Part shown: positions 1-7,707 of the stretch, one piece after another
How positions within the stretch are numbered: the stretch's first letter is position 1
Layout of the letters: each line of letters begins with the position of its first letter
DNA from: Acidaminobacterium chupaoyuni
GTDB taxonomy: Bacteria > Bacillota > Clostridia > Oscillospirales > Butyricicoccaceae
Reading direction: 5' to 3' (one strand)
DNA length: 64,000 nucleotides
NCBI GenBank assembly: GCA_047936785.1
Contig: CP176394.1
Position numbers and translations under genes: made by a program
The notes under the pieces: generated by a model
What the model was told of the DNA's origin: nothing
What the model saw: the letters and a program-made list of their open reading frames with translations, nothing else
Databases searched by the model: none

Positions 1-26
1 ATGAAGAAAACACAGGGAATTCGCGG

Positions 27-63
27 AAAAAAGAACTGCCTCGGAACATTTCCAAGGCAGTTC
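27..63 (-). terminator. Terminator of the flotillin operon
   Basis: A hairpin with arms GAACTGCCT and AGGCAGTTC is followed on the minus strand by a run of six T. It lies just past the flotillin stop codon. Confidence 0.85.
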
Positions 64-71
64 AAAAGCGG

Positions 72-1496
72 TTACGCTTGTTCGCCGATGGAAGGGGAAG
101 CGGGGGTTTGGGAAGCGGGCTGCTGGGGCAGGGCAGATTCCGCGGCTTTTTCTGTGCCGAGGAACTGGGGAAGGTTCATGCCGGCCATATCGAAAAGCTC
201 GTTCATGGGCGGGATGGATTTCATCAGCCCGGAAACAAAGCCGGCGGTGGCGTTTTTGCCGTCTTTTGCTTCGCCGCCATCCCAAACGGTGACTTTGTCG
301 ATCTTTACATTCTTGATGGCATCCACCTGAATGCGGATCAGGTCTTCCATCTTATCGGCCAGCATCAGGCGCAGGGCGTCGTTGGCGTTGCCGCCGGCAG
401 CCATGACCACTTCGCGCAGGCCGGAAGCCTGTTTGGTGAGCATTGCCTGCATGCCTTCGGCTTCCGCGCTCATGCGGGCCAAAATAGCATCGGCTTCGCC
501 GCGGGCTTTGCGGCGGATCTGCTCAGCTTCGGCTTCGGCTTCCAATTCTTTCTGGCGCTTCTGAATTTCGGTTTTAACGATGATGTCGGCTTCCAGTGTG
601 GCTTTTTCACGGGCAAAGCGGGCGGCTTCGGCCTGCTGCTCGGCGGCATAGGCTTCTTCCAGCGCTTTGGCCTGCTGGATCTTTTCGGCGGAAGTGGCGA
701 TTTTCAGCGCTTCGGCCTCTTTTTCGCGGCGGGCGGCGTTTGACATGGAAACTTCGATCTGGGCGGCGTTTTCACCCTGGATAGCCACCGAGTTGGCTTG
801 AGAAACCTGCACGCGCTGATCGCGGTGGGCGTTGGCTTCGCCGATGGCGCCGTCGCGTTCTTTTTCGGCCACGCTCTTTTTGGCGTCGTTGATGGCTTTG
901 GCGGCGGCTTCTTTGCCCAGCGCCGAAATATAACCGGATTCATCGCTGATATCGGTGACATTCACATTGATGAGGCGCAGGCCGATCTTTTTCAGCTCGC
1001 CTTCCACATTCCGCGAAACCGCTTCTAAAAACTTATCGCGGTCGGTGTTGATCTCTTCGATATCCATGGTGGCGATCACCAGACGAAGCTGGCCGAAAAT
1101 GATATCTTTGGCAAGTTCCTGGATCTCTTGCAGCTTTAAGCCAAGCAAACGCTCGGCGGCGTTCTGCATGACGCCCACTTCGATAGAGATGCCCACCGTG
1201 AAGCGCGAGGGCACATTGATGCGGATATTCTGGCGGGAAAGCGCGTTTTCAAGATCTACCGAGATAGACAGCGGTGTCAGATCGAGAAATTCGCGGGCCT
1301 GGATGACGGGCCATACAAACGCGGCGCCGCCGTGGATGCATTTGGCCGAACGGGCTGTGCCGTCTTTGTTGTTGCCCACTTTGCCATAGATGACCATGAT
1401 CTTATCGGAGGGGCACTTTTTATAGCGGGAAAGGATCAGAAGCAGCATGGAAAAGGCGATTAAAACGATGACACAGGTTAAAATGATTCCTTCCAT
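72..1496 (-). CDS. Flotillin-like SPFH membrane scaffold protein
   Basis: 474 aa. Flotillins assemble at the inner face of the membrane and organise functional microdomains. One N-terminal hydrophobic segment (about residues 3-22) is followed by an SPFH/band-7 domain (about 40-200). A long Ala/Glu-rich coiled coil (about 200-350) follows, with the EA repeats typical of flotillin, and then a Pro/Ala-rich tail. The length fits FloT/YqiK (about 470-510 aa). It is last in a minus-strand operon after an NfeD-like gene, the usual partner of flotillin (as in yuaF-floT). GAGG sits upstream of the ATG. The family call is firm; the cargo is unknown. Confidence 0.93.
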   Translation of the reverse strand: MEGIILTCVIVLIAFSMLLLILSRYKKCPSDKIMVIYGKVGNNKDGTARSAKCIHGGAAFVWPVIQAREFLDLTPLSISVDLENALSRQNIRINVPSRFTVGISIEVGVMQNAAERLLGLKLQEIQELAKDIIFGQLRLVIATMDIEEINTDRDKFLEAVSRNVEGELKKIGLRLINVNVTDISDESGYISALGKEAAAKAINDAKKSVAEKERDGAIGEANAHRDQRVQVSQANSVAIQGENAAQIEVSMSNAARREKEAEALKIATSAEKIQQAKALEEAYAAEQQAEAARFAREKATLEADIIVKTEIQKRQKELEAEAEAEQIRRKARGEADAILARMSAEAEGMQAMLTKQASGLREVVMAAGGNANDALRLMLADKMEDLIRIQVDAIKNVKIDKVTVWDGGEAKDGKNATAGFVSGLMKSIPPMNELFDMAGMNLPQFLGTEKAAESALPQQPASQTPASPSIGEQA

Positions 1497-1568
1497 TTCA
1501 TGACCTCAACTTTCTTCTTTTTGTTTTGATGTGATAAACCGCCAAAAAATTGACGGCGCAGGGGAAAT

Positions 1569-1670
1569 TTATTCATCGCCGTCGCGGCGCATGAACAGAA
1601 AAGCGATGATACAGACGGTGACCACCAGCAGCCCGACCCCAACGATCAAAGGCAAAAGGGCGATAGACAT
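1569..1670 (-). CDS. 33-aa single-pass membrane peptide
   Basis: A short frame begins MSIALLPLIVGVG, continues as one hydrophobic segment of about 24 residues, and ends FMRRDGDE. A GGAAG sequence sits 2-3 nt before the ATG. It lies between the NfeD-like and flotillin genes on the same strand, so it should be co-transcribed. The positively charged RR after the membrane segment suggests a cytoplasmic C-terminus. No family is recognised. Its position suggests a small accessory subunit of the flotillin/NfeD complex, which is inference only. Confidence 0.55.
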   Translation of the reverse strand: MSIALLPLIVGVGLLVVTVCIIAFLFMRRDGDE

Positions 1671-1734
1671 AACTTCCACTCACTTTCTTTTTTTTTCGCG
1701 CCCAAACGGCGCTGTTCGGCGCTTTGGCAAAGCG

Positions 1735-2385
1735 CTATTTCCGGCGGACAACAAGCACATTCTCATCGGAAAGGGAAACAACCAACACTTCGCTTCCGGT
1801 GGGCAGGGGCTGGGGATCATCTGTCACGGCATCATATTCGCTCAGCCGTTCCTGAACGGTGACGGAAACTTTGCCGCGCCCCCGGCGCTTGGCGGGGATC
1901 GTGAGATAAACGCTGGCCGTGTGGCCCACGGCGTTGAATGACTGCACGCTGCCATCCGATTGAAGCTTCATGGCCCAGCGCATGCACAGGGCGATCAGAA
2001 CCATGGCGATCAGCCCCAAAAGCAGAGAGACAAACAGAGCCGCCGCCGCGGAAGCATTGCCGCGAAGCAGCGCCAGCCCCGACCAGCCGAACACGGCGAA
2101 AAAAGCAACGATGCCGCGCACGGTGAAAATGCGCAGACCCGCATCGGGTTCAAAATGGCCGTCCGCATCGTCATCCGCATCGAAAAAGTGATCGGCGTGA
2201 TCGATGGCGCCATCGTGGGTGCCATCGCAAAGCCCGCTGGTATCACTGTCGAGATCGCCATCGCCGTTATCGCCCAGCCCAAGCAGCAGCAAAACGGTTT
2301 GGATCACCAGCAGCAGGCTGGCAGGAATGGCCATGTAGGCAAAAATTCGTTCGAAAGCGGTCAGTGCTTCCCACCAGGCCGTCAT
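1735..2385 (-). CDS. NfeD-like membrane protein, flotillin partner
   Basis: 216 aa. An N-terminal membrane segment (about 15-37) precedes a very acidic Asp/His-rich loop (about 38-80). Two or three further membrane helices (about 85-140) follow, then a C-terminal OB-fold-like beta domain (about 148-214) containing VGHTASVYLTIPAKRRG. This matches the short NfeD class (YuaF/YqiJ) that sits beside flotillin and lacks the ClpP-like protease domain. The Asp-rich loop could bind divalent cations. An AAGGGGG ribosome site precedes the ATG. It is second in the operon, between the DUF1836 regulator and the small peptide. Confidence 0.85.
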   Translation of the reverse strand: MTAWWEALTAFERIFAYMAIPASLLLVIQTVLLLLGLGDNGDGDLDSDTSGLCDGTHDGAIDHADHFFDADDDADGHFEPDAGLRIFTVRGIVAFFAVFGWSGLALLRGNASAAAALFVSLLLGLIAMVLIALCMRWAMKLQSDGSVQSFNAVGHTASVYLTIPAKRRGRGKVSVTVQERLSEYDAVTDDPQPLPTGSEVLVVSLSDENVLVVRRK

Positions 2386-2429
2386 AGAAATTCCCCCTTT
2401 AAATAAAGTATATGAAAGAATGATAAAAC

Positions 2430-2990
2430 TCAGGCATCCAGCCCGCCGATGAGCAGTTCGGCTTCCTGTTTCAGGCGGCCCGCCGCCCAGGCAAAGCCCA
2501 CGATCTCAAGCACGCGCAGGATACGGTCGCGGGCGCCGGGCCAGGGCTCTTCATAACCCGCCATCACGCGGCGGCAGGTTTCGGCCAGCTGGGCCTGGTT
2601 GAGGCAGCGGTCATGCTCGATGGCGGCGGTCAGTTCGGTGACATAGAAATAAAGCTGGCTGTCATCGATGAGATCATCGCTTTCATCATCAAGGTGGCCG
2701 TTTAAGTAGGAAAGCAGCCCGCAGATCTTTTCAAGCTGAAGACAGTCGCGCAGCATATTGATGAGCAGGATGCGGCAAAGCTGGCGGCAGGAATAACGCT
2801 TTTTGACGGGCGGCGAAAGAAAGCCGCGTTTGACCCAGTTTTGAATGGTGTGCGGTTCCAGCCCGGTGAGGTGGGAAACCTGAGAAAGAACAAGGCCGCC
2901 GGTGAGAAACATGGGCTGCAGCAGAGATTGCGCCGCATCTTTTTGGTCGATATCCACTTCTACCGTTGTGCCGGGAAGAATACGAATCAT
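2430..2990 (-). CDS. DUF1836 family MerR-like DNA-binding regulator
   Basis: 186 aa from the ATG preceded by AAAGGGGGC; a longer frame to 3194 has no ribosome site and would run over the promoters. Residues about 35-75 form a winged-helix-like segment (LSQVSHLTGLEPHTIQNWVKRG) of the MerR-like DUF1836 type. The rest is helical and acidic. It heads the flotillin operon. Two identical TTGACAGTCACTTGAC elements lie in the promoters just upstream, so autoregulation of the envelope operon is likely (inference). Targets of this family are generally not characterised. Confidence 0.85.
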   Translation of the reverse strand: MIRILPGTTVEVDIDQKDAAQSLLQPMFLTGGLVLSQVSHLTGLEPHTIQNWVKRGFLSPPVKKRYSCRQLCRILLINMLRDCLQLEKICGLLSYLNGHLDDESDDLIDDSQLYFYVTELTAAIEHDRCLNQAQLAETCRRVMAGYEEPWPGARDRILRVLEIVGFAWAAGRLKQEAELLIGGLDA

Positions 2991-3014
2991 GGAAAAGCCC
3001 CCTTTTATGAGAGA

Positions 3015-3043
3015 AGTATAACATATAGTCAAGTGACTGTCAA
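3015..3043 (-). promoter_or_regulatory. Proximal promoter/operator of the DUF1836-flotillin operon
   Basis: Minus strand: -35 TTGACA, 17-bp spacer, -10 TATACT. The spacer starts GTCACTTGAC, an inverted GTCA-TGAC pair. The start site would fall about 20 nt before the DUF1836 ATG. Confidence 0.8.
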
Positions 3044-3210
3044 CAACGGTTGGATGATGAAAAAGAATGGAGAACGGATCATGCCGAAAAGTGAGTGGGA
3101 TTTTTCGGCATATCGCGGCGGATGAAAGCGAAAGAAAAGGGAGCTTGGAAAAAGGGGGCAGGCGCTGAAAAACAATTGCCGGAAAATAAAGCATTCATGA
3201 ATGTGGATAC

Positions 3211-3239
3211 AATATATCATATGGTCAAGTGACTGTCAA
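3211..3239 (-). promoter_or_regulatory. Distal duplicate promoter/operator of the DUF1836 operon
   Basis: Minus strand: -35 TTGACA, 17-bp spacer, -10 TATATT. It repeats the same 16-base TTGACAGTCACTTGAC block as the proximal promoter, about 196 bp further upstream. The stretch between the two copies holds no convincing gene. Confidence 0.72.
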
Positions 3240-3320
3240 TAGAGATTACAAGAACTTATAAAAATATTTTAAGAGGGTCAAGCGTTCTCTGCACCAAGGG
3301 CGAAACCGAAAAAAGGGCGC

Positions 3321-3349
3321 AAAAAAGCGGAGGCCGCAGCCTCCGCTTT
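3321..3349 (-). terminator. Terminator of the DegV gene
   Basis: The stem AAAGCGGAGGC/GCCTCCGCTTT with a 4-nt loop is followed by TTTTTT on the minus strand, directly downstream of the DegV stop. Confidence 0.85.
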
Positions 3350-3359
3350 GGGGGATCTT

Positions 3360-4223
3360 TTATTCTTCGGGGATGCAGCTGATGCCGCCGCCCACCAGGC
3401 CGGGGCCCACATGCACGGCAAGCGTGCAATCGATCTCGCCCCGCTGATGAAAGCGGGCGCCCGCGATCACATCGGATAACAGCGATTCCAAAACCGCCAG
3501 ATCTTCGGGGGCTTCGCTGTGAACGGTGAGAACATTATAAGCGCCCGAAGCGGGAACATGGGCGCGGATGCGGTTTGCCACTTCCTGGATCGAAGCGGCG
3601 CGGCCGCGCACTTTGCCCGAGCTGATGAGGCGGCCGTCTTCTGAAAAGGTGATGATGGGCTTGATTTGAAGCATGCCGCCCGCCACAGCCGTGACAAGGC
3701 CGATGCGCCCGCCTTTTTTTAAATATTCAAGGGTATCAAGGGTAAAAATACCGCAGGTGTTGGCGATCAGCGGAGGAACAAGGCGCTGAAGCTCTTCCCA
3801 GCTTTTGCCTTCTTCGATCCAGCGGGCGGCCTGCAGCACCATCATGCCCTCGGGCATACTGCCGCTGAGGGTATCATAAATGGCCACATCCAGCCCGTTA
3901 TCGGCGTGGCCCGCCAGCCGAACGATATTATAAGTGCCGCTCAGACCCGAAGAAAAGCAGAGCGCCAGCACTTTATCATAACCATCGCGCCGAATTTGAG
4001 AAAAAGTTCTCAGCACAGTGTCGCCATCGGGCAGTGAGGTGGTGGGCAGCTGGCCCGGCATTTTCTCATAGATCTCGCGGGGGGTGATATCCACCCCGTC
4101 GGAATATTCATGGTCGGGATAAATGATTTTTAATGGAAGCGAATAAATGCCCTTTTCCCGCAGCAGCGCCGGCGGAATATCCGCGCAGGAATCGGTGAGC
4201 AGGGCGATTTTTTGGCTGTTCAA
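3360..4223 (-). CDS. DegV family fatty-acid-binding protein
   Basis: 287 aa, the usual length. DegV/FakB proteins bind a fatty acid between two alpha/beta domains and present it to the kinase FakA for phosphorylation. The N-terminus KIALLTDSCADIPPALL carries the family's conserved T/DS-D motif, and FSSGLSGTYN (about 90) contributes to the lipid-binding site. The C-terminal GPGLVGGGI is also typical. No FakA gene is in the window. It is transcribed away from a TetR regulator, with overlapping promoters around one operator, so it is probably controlled by that regulator. Confidence 0.92.
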   Translation of the reverse strand: MNSQKIALLTDSCADIPPALLREKGIYSLPLKIIYPDHEYSDGVDITPREIYEKMPGQLPTTSLPDGDTVLRTFSQIRRDGYDKVLALCFSSGLSGTYNIVRLAGHADNGLDVAIYDTLSGSMPEGMMVLQAARWIEEGKSWEELQRLVPPLIANTCGIFTLDTLEYLKKGGRIGLVTAVAGGMLQIKPIITFSEDGRLISSGKVRGRAASIQEVANRIRAHVPASGAYNVLTVHSEAPEDLAVLESLLSDVIAGARFHQRGEIDCTLAVHVGPGLVGGGISCIPEE

Positions 4224-4257
4224 TAGAAAATACGCACCTTTCTGAAAGCGGTAAACA

Positions 4258-4286
4258 TTGACGAAAGAAAAAGCATTCGCTATAAT
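4258..4286 (+). promoter_or_regulatory. Promoter of the TetR gene
   Basis: -35 TTGACG, 17-bp spacer, -10 TATAAT. The expected start (about 4293) lies inside the operator at 4288-4304. Confidence 0.8.
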
Positions 4287-4287
4287 G

Positions 4288-4304
4288 ACATAACAATGTT
4301 ATGT
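4288..4304. promoter_or_regulatory. TetR operator palindrome
   Basis: A perfect inverted repeat, ACATAACA-A-TGTTATGT, lies centred between two face-to-face promoters and covers both predicted start points. This is the expected place for a TetR dimer to repress both itself and the DegV gene. Confidence 0.8.
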
Positions 4305-4308
4305 GAGT

Positions 4309-4337
4309 ATTATAACGAAGAGCGCTCAGAATGTCAA
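4309..4337 (-). promoter_or_regulatory. Promoter of the DegV gene
   Basis: Minus strand: -35 TTGACA, 17-bp spacer, perfect -10 TATAAT. The predicted start is about 4302, giving a leader of about 79 nt that reads through the opposing promoter. Confidence 0.82.
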
Positions 4338-4359
4338 CGGGAAGTGGGGGAGCATATCC

Positions 4360-5010
4360 ATGGATTATGCCCAGCAAAGAAAGACCAAAGCGATGGAAAC
4401 GGAAGAAAAACTGTTGAAGACAGCCCAGAAACTGATGCAGCAGAGGGGCTATGATGAAGTTTCCATCCGCGATATCTGCAACGCCGCCGGCGTGACCACC
4501 GGCGCGTTTTATCACCATTTCCACAGCAAGGAAGATATGCTCAAGCATGGCGGCGAGCAGCTGGATCTTTATATCAAACAGCAGATCGAGCAGCACCCCC
4601 AGCAGACGGGGCTGGAATATTTGCAGCTGATCTTCGGCGCTTACGCCGCATATATGGAACAAAACCAGGGCGAACTGACCGCGCGCTATTATCAGAATAT
4701 GCTGGAATGGAGCCGCATCCATCCCTATAACGAAAAGCGGTATATCTATCAGATGGTCAACCATTTTGTGGGCTGCGCCATAGAAGAGCAGATGCTCACC
4801 AAGCGTTATTCGCCCGAAATCATCACCCGTTATTCCATCCGCCATTTCCGCGGCATCGTGATCGATTGGGCTTTCCATAACTATGGCTTTTCTTTGACCG
4901 AGGCGATGGAAGAAGAATTTTTGCTGACTTATCTGTTGTTCCGCGGGCGCGTTCGCCCCTGCAACAGCAAACGGCCCGAAAAAGAACCCGGTGACAGGAT
5001 TCCCATTTAA
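4360..5010 (+). CDS. TetR/AcrR family transcriptional regulator
   Basis: 216 aa from the ATG that follows GGGGGAG; an upstream in-frame ATG lies inside the operator and has no ribosome site. The N-terminal helix-turn-helix is clear at about 20-60 (RGYDEVSIRDICNAAGVTTG, then AFYHHFHSKEDML). The C-terminal helical ligand domain is generic. It is divergent from degV with a palindromic operator covering both start sites. Given its partner, a fatty acid or acyl-CoA signal is plausible, but this is inference. Confidence 0.92.
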   Translation: MDYAQQRKTKAMETEEKLLKTAQKLMQQRGYDEVSIRDICNAAGVTTGAFYHHFHSKEDMLKHGGEQLDLYIKQQIEQHPQQTGLEYLQLIFGAYAAYMEQNQGELTARYYQNMLEWSRIHPYNEKRYIYQMVNHFVGCAIEEQMLTKRYSPEIITRYSIRHFRGIVIDWAFHNYGFSLTEAMEEEFLLTYLLFRGRVRPCNSKRPEKEPGDRIPI

Positions 5011-5054
5011 GCGGGTTTTCAGACAGAAACCATGGCGGTCATCGCCGAAAACTC

Positions 5055-5093
5055 AAAAAGCGTGCAGCCGATCAAACGGCCGCACGCTTTTTT
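5055..5093. terminator. Bidirectional terminator
   Basis: The stem AAAAAGCGTGC/GCACGCTTTTTT encloses a smaller GCCG/CGGC stem. It sits between the convergent TetR and transglutaminase-like genes and has T runs on both strands. Confidence 0.88.
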
Positions 5094-5108
5094 ATGCGAA
5101 GGAAAAAC

Positions 5109-7481
5109 TCAGGCGGGAAGTTCCAGAAGATGAAGCAGGGCCCGCACGGTGCCCACATGATAATTGGCAAAGCCATAAAGAGCACGGCCATCCAGAAGAG
5201 CCGTGCAAAGCGGAAGGCGGCGATCGCCCACATGAAGCGCCGCGCGCAGGGCATCGGGCAGGGCAGGGTCGGCCCAAAGCACCAGGACCCCGAGCTTTTT
5301 CGACAGCACAGCCGCCAGAGTGGGGCTATGCTCGCCTTCGGGGCAAAACAGCATCACGGGGATCTCCTGCGCTTTCAAAGCCTGCGCCTGCTCAAGCAGT
5401 TCATTGAGAAAATGCTCGGTGGGTTCGGTGTGCTGCTGAAGAAAGGCCAGCAGGCAGGGGCCCGACGCGGGGCAGAGCGAGGCAAGCGGCGCCGGCAGCG
5501 GCGCCTGAAACAGCTTTTCGGCGGTTTTATCGGCCGCGGGAAGCAATGTCAGCGGCTCGATGCGACCCGCGGAAGCAAAACGCAGGCAGCCTGTCACCGC
5601 GCCGTCGATCTGGCGGCGGCTGTGGGTGACGGCATAAAAGCCTTCGGGCAGAGAAAGCACCAGCTTTCCGCCGCCGGGCAGGATATCGCGGCAGTTCTGG
5701 GGAAGGAACCGCCCGCCCGCCACGGCGCAGACCGTTACCTGAGAACCCAGTTCCAGCGGTTCATGGCAGCCGTTAGACAGCAGCAGAGTGCGGCAGAGCT
5801 TTTCTTTTTCGGCGGGGAGGAAGCGGCCGTTTTCAAAATATTCCGCCACGCCGTTTTCGGGATGCAGACGGGCCGCAAAGCCCAGCGCGCGGCAGATCTG
5901 CACAAAATGGATGGGCAGGCTTTCGGAAGTGGCCACGCGGTGGGTGAGAACGCCGCAGACATCGCCCGTCACGCCGGGATAGGCAAATTCATCGGCCCGC
6001 TGAATAGTTTCGCAAAGCCAGGCCCAGATGGCGGCGGGGGTTTGGGGCAGACCGCCCGAAAAGAAACGGCGCACGAAAGCGCGATGGGGGAACAGCGGTT
6101 CATCGGCCACGCGCAGGGGCAGAATGGCTTCTTCGAACAAGGGGTCGTCGCTGCCGACGCAGGCGAAAGAAGAAGCGGCATCGGCCAGAACTTCTTCGGT
6201 GAGATCGAGAAAATCTTTATCACTGAAGGTGGCCAGCAGCGTGGCCTTTTGCGCGGGCGAAAGCGCTGCGTTCTGCAAAAACGCCATCAGCACGGGCGCA
6301 TTGCCGCGGGCGCGTTCCAAAAGCTCGGCCAAAGGGCCTTCGGCAGGGGGATGCGCCGCCGCGCGGTGGGCGGCAGCCGCTTCGATGCGCGCCACAAAGG
6401 CATGGGAAGGGGCCGGCGGAATTTCGGGCAAAATGCCTTCGGCGGGCTGAAGATCGAATTCCACCGCGGTGGGGCAGCGGGAAAGTTCGAGCTTCAGCTT
6501 TTGATCGCGCCGCAGGTCTGCCGCGCGCAGATCATATTCGGCGCCTTTGGCGGCAAAAAACAGAAAGCCGCCTTTGCCCAGAGCAAAACGGGCGATGCCC
6601 TGTGCATCGGTGCGCAGCACGCGCACACAGCAGGGGCGGCCGTAATTCATCACGCAGGCATAGACTTCGATTTGAGGCGTGGGAAGGCCGCGGCGGGTGA
6701 CTTCAACGGCGATCTCTGCGGTTTCGCCATAAGCCGCGGTGGTATCGACGGTGGTGAAAAGCCTGTTTTCATCGCGGGTCACGCTTCGCCCGCTTTGCCC
6801 CAGAAGACGGTGACGCACCACGGGCGCTTTGGAAGCCGCATAGTTGAACCAGCCCTGATCGGGGGTTTCCTGCGGTTCACAGGCGCCGAAATAATGCCAC
6901 CGGCCATCGGCCCAGAATTCCACCCACGCGTGGTTGTCATCGCAATGGGCCCACCAGGGGCAATAGCATTGGCGGGCGGGGATGCCCGCCGCGCGCAGCG
7001 CACAAACGGCCAGCTGGGTTTCTTCGCCGCATCGGCCGAAGCCAGCCCGCATAACGGCCAGGGCGTTGAGGGTGCGGTCATCGGTTGAGCGATAGGTCGC
7101 CTGCGCCATGCACCATTCGTTCACGGCCAGCGCGGCTTCGAGCATCGGCTTGCCCTGCACCAGCGGGCGCAGCTCGGCGGCCAGAAGGGCGTGCCAGGGC
7201 TCAAAGCGCTCGTCGTTCACGCGATAGGGCAGCAGATAAGAAAGAAAGATTTCTTCGGGGATGGCGGCGCAGTAAGAAAGCGCTTCGGCGGTTTCCATCA
7301 CGCTGCGCACATGGCGAAGAAACATTTCGGCGGGAAAAGAGATCAGATCGGTGATGGGCATTTGCAGCAGAAGGCGGCGCAGGAGCTGATTCTCACGGGG
7401 CGGAAGCGCAGGCGCCAGCAGGTCATATTCCATCATGGCGATGGGGCAGAGCGCGGAAAGGCGTTCTTCGGATGGGTTCAT
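5109..7481 (-). CDS. Large transglutaminase-like protein, cytoplasmic
   Basis: 790 aa from the ATG preceded by GGAGG. A transglutaminase-like core lies at about 115-205: the Cys in GRCGEET (about 149), the His in NHAWVEFW (about 181), and GACEP where the third catalytic residue is usually found. A beta-rich carboxypeptidase-regulatory-like stretch follows (about 250-370). The second half contains another segment reminiscent of a transglutaminase fold (CRALGFAARLHPENG, about 520). The last 110 residues resemble a thioredoxin fold without CxxC. There is no signal peptide. Proteins of this layout are familiar from Bacteroidetes, so transfer is possible. The substrate is unknown; a peptidase or protein-modifying role is the best guess. 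Confidence 0.75.
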   Translation of the reverse strand: MNPSEERLSALCPIAMMEYDLLAPALPPRENQLLRRLLLQMPITDLISFPAEMFLRHVRSVMETAEALSYCAAIPEEIFLSYLLPYRVNDERFEPWHALLAAELRPLVQGKPMLEAALAVNEWCMAQATYRSTDDRTLNALAVMRAGFGRCGEETQLAVCALRAAGIPARQCYCPWWAHCDDNHAWVEFWADGRWHYFGACEPQETPDQGWFNYAASKAPVVRHRLLGQSGRSVTRDENRLFTTVDTTAAYGETAEIAVEVTRRGLPTPQIEVYACVMNYGRPCCVRVLRTDAQGIARFALGKGGFLFFAAKGAEYDLRAADLRRDQKLKLELSRCPTAVEFDLQPAEGILPEIPPAPSHAFVARIEAAAAHRAAAHPPAEGPLAELLERARGNAPVLMAFLQNAALSPAQKATLLATFSDKDFLDLTEEVLADAASSFACVGSDDPLFEEAILPLRVADEPLFPHRAFVRRFFSGGLPQTPAAIWAWLCETIQRADEFAYPGVTGDVCGVLTHRVATSESLPIHFVQICRALGFAARLHPENGVAEYFENGRFLPAEKEKLCRTLLLSNGCHEPLELGSQVTVCAVAGGRFLPQNCRDILPGGGKLVLSLPEGFYAVTHSRRQIDGAVTGCLRFASAGRIEPLTLLPAADKTAEKLFQAPLPAPLASLCPASGPCLLAFLQQHTEPTEHFLNELLEQAQALKAQEIPVMLFCPEGEHSPTLAAVLSKKLGVLVLWADPALPDALRAALHVGDRRLPLCTALLDGRALYGFANYHVGTVRALLHLLELPA

Positions 7482-7588
7482 AACTACCTCCGTCAATAGA
7501 AAAATGGAGCAAAAGAAAACGCGTTTTATCACAAAAAGGAAAGGCCGGTGAAGGCTTTTGTATGCATCCGTTTTTGAGGGGAAATTCT

Positions 7589-7617
7589 TTGGTTTCTGCG
7601 ATGTTTCTAATTATAAT
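7589..7617 (+). promoter_or_regulatory. Promoter of the cutC-ROK-nagA operon
   Basis: -35 TTGGTT, 17-bp spacer, -10 TATAAT. It gives a leader of about 85 nt before the cutC ATG. Confidence 0.65.
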
Positions 7618-7641
7618 ATAGGAAATGCGGATATTCAACAA
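7613..7641 (-). promoter_or_regulatory. Promoter of the transglutaminase-like gene
   Basis: Minus strand: -35 TTGTTG, 17-bp spacer, -10 TATTAT. Its -10 shares bases with the opposite cutC promoter, so the two divergent promoters should compete. Confidence 0.6.
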
Positions 7642-7707
7642 AAACACGCCTTGCCGAAGGGGATGTTTTTGGGTAAAATGAAGAAAAAGAAACAAGCGGA
7701 GGCTTTT

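Noticed and set aside
5094..7088. 664-aa open frame antisense to the transglutaminase-like gene
   Set aside because: A shadow frame rich in Gly/Arg/Gln/Ala with no family resemblance; the minus-strand gene has a good ribosome site and domain content.
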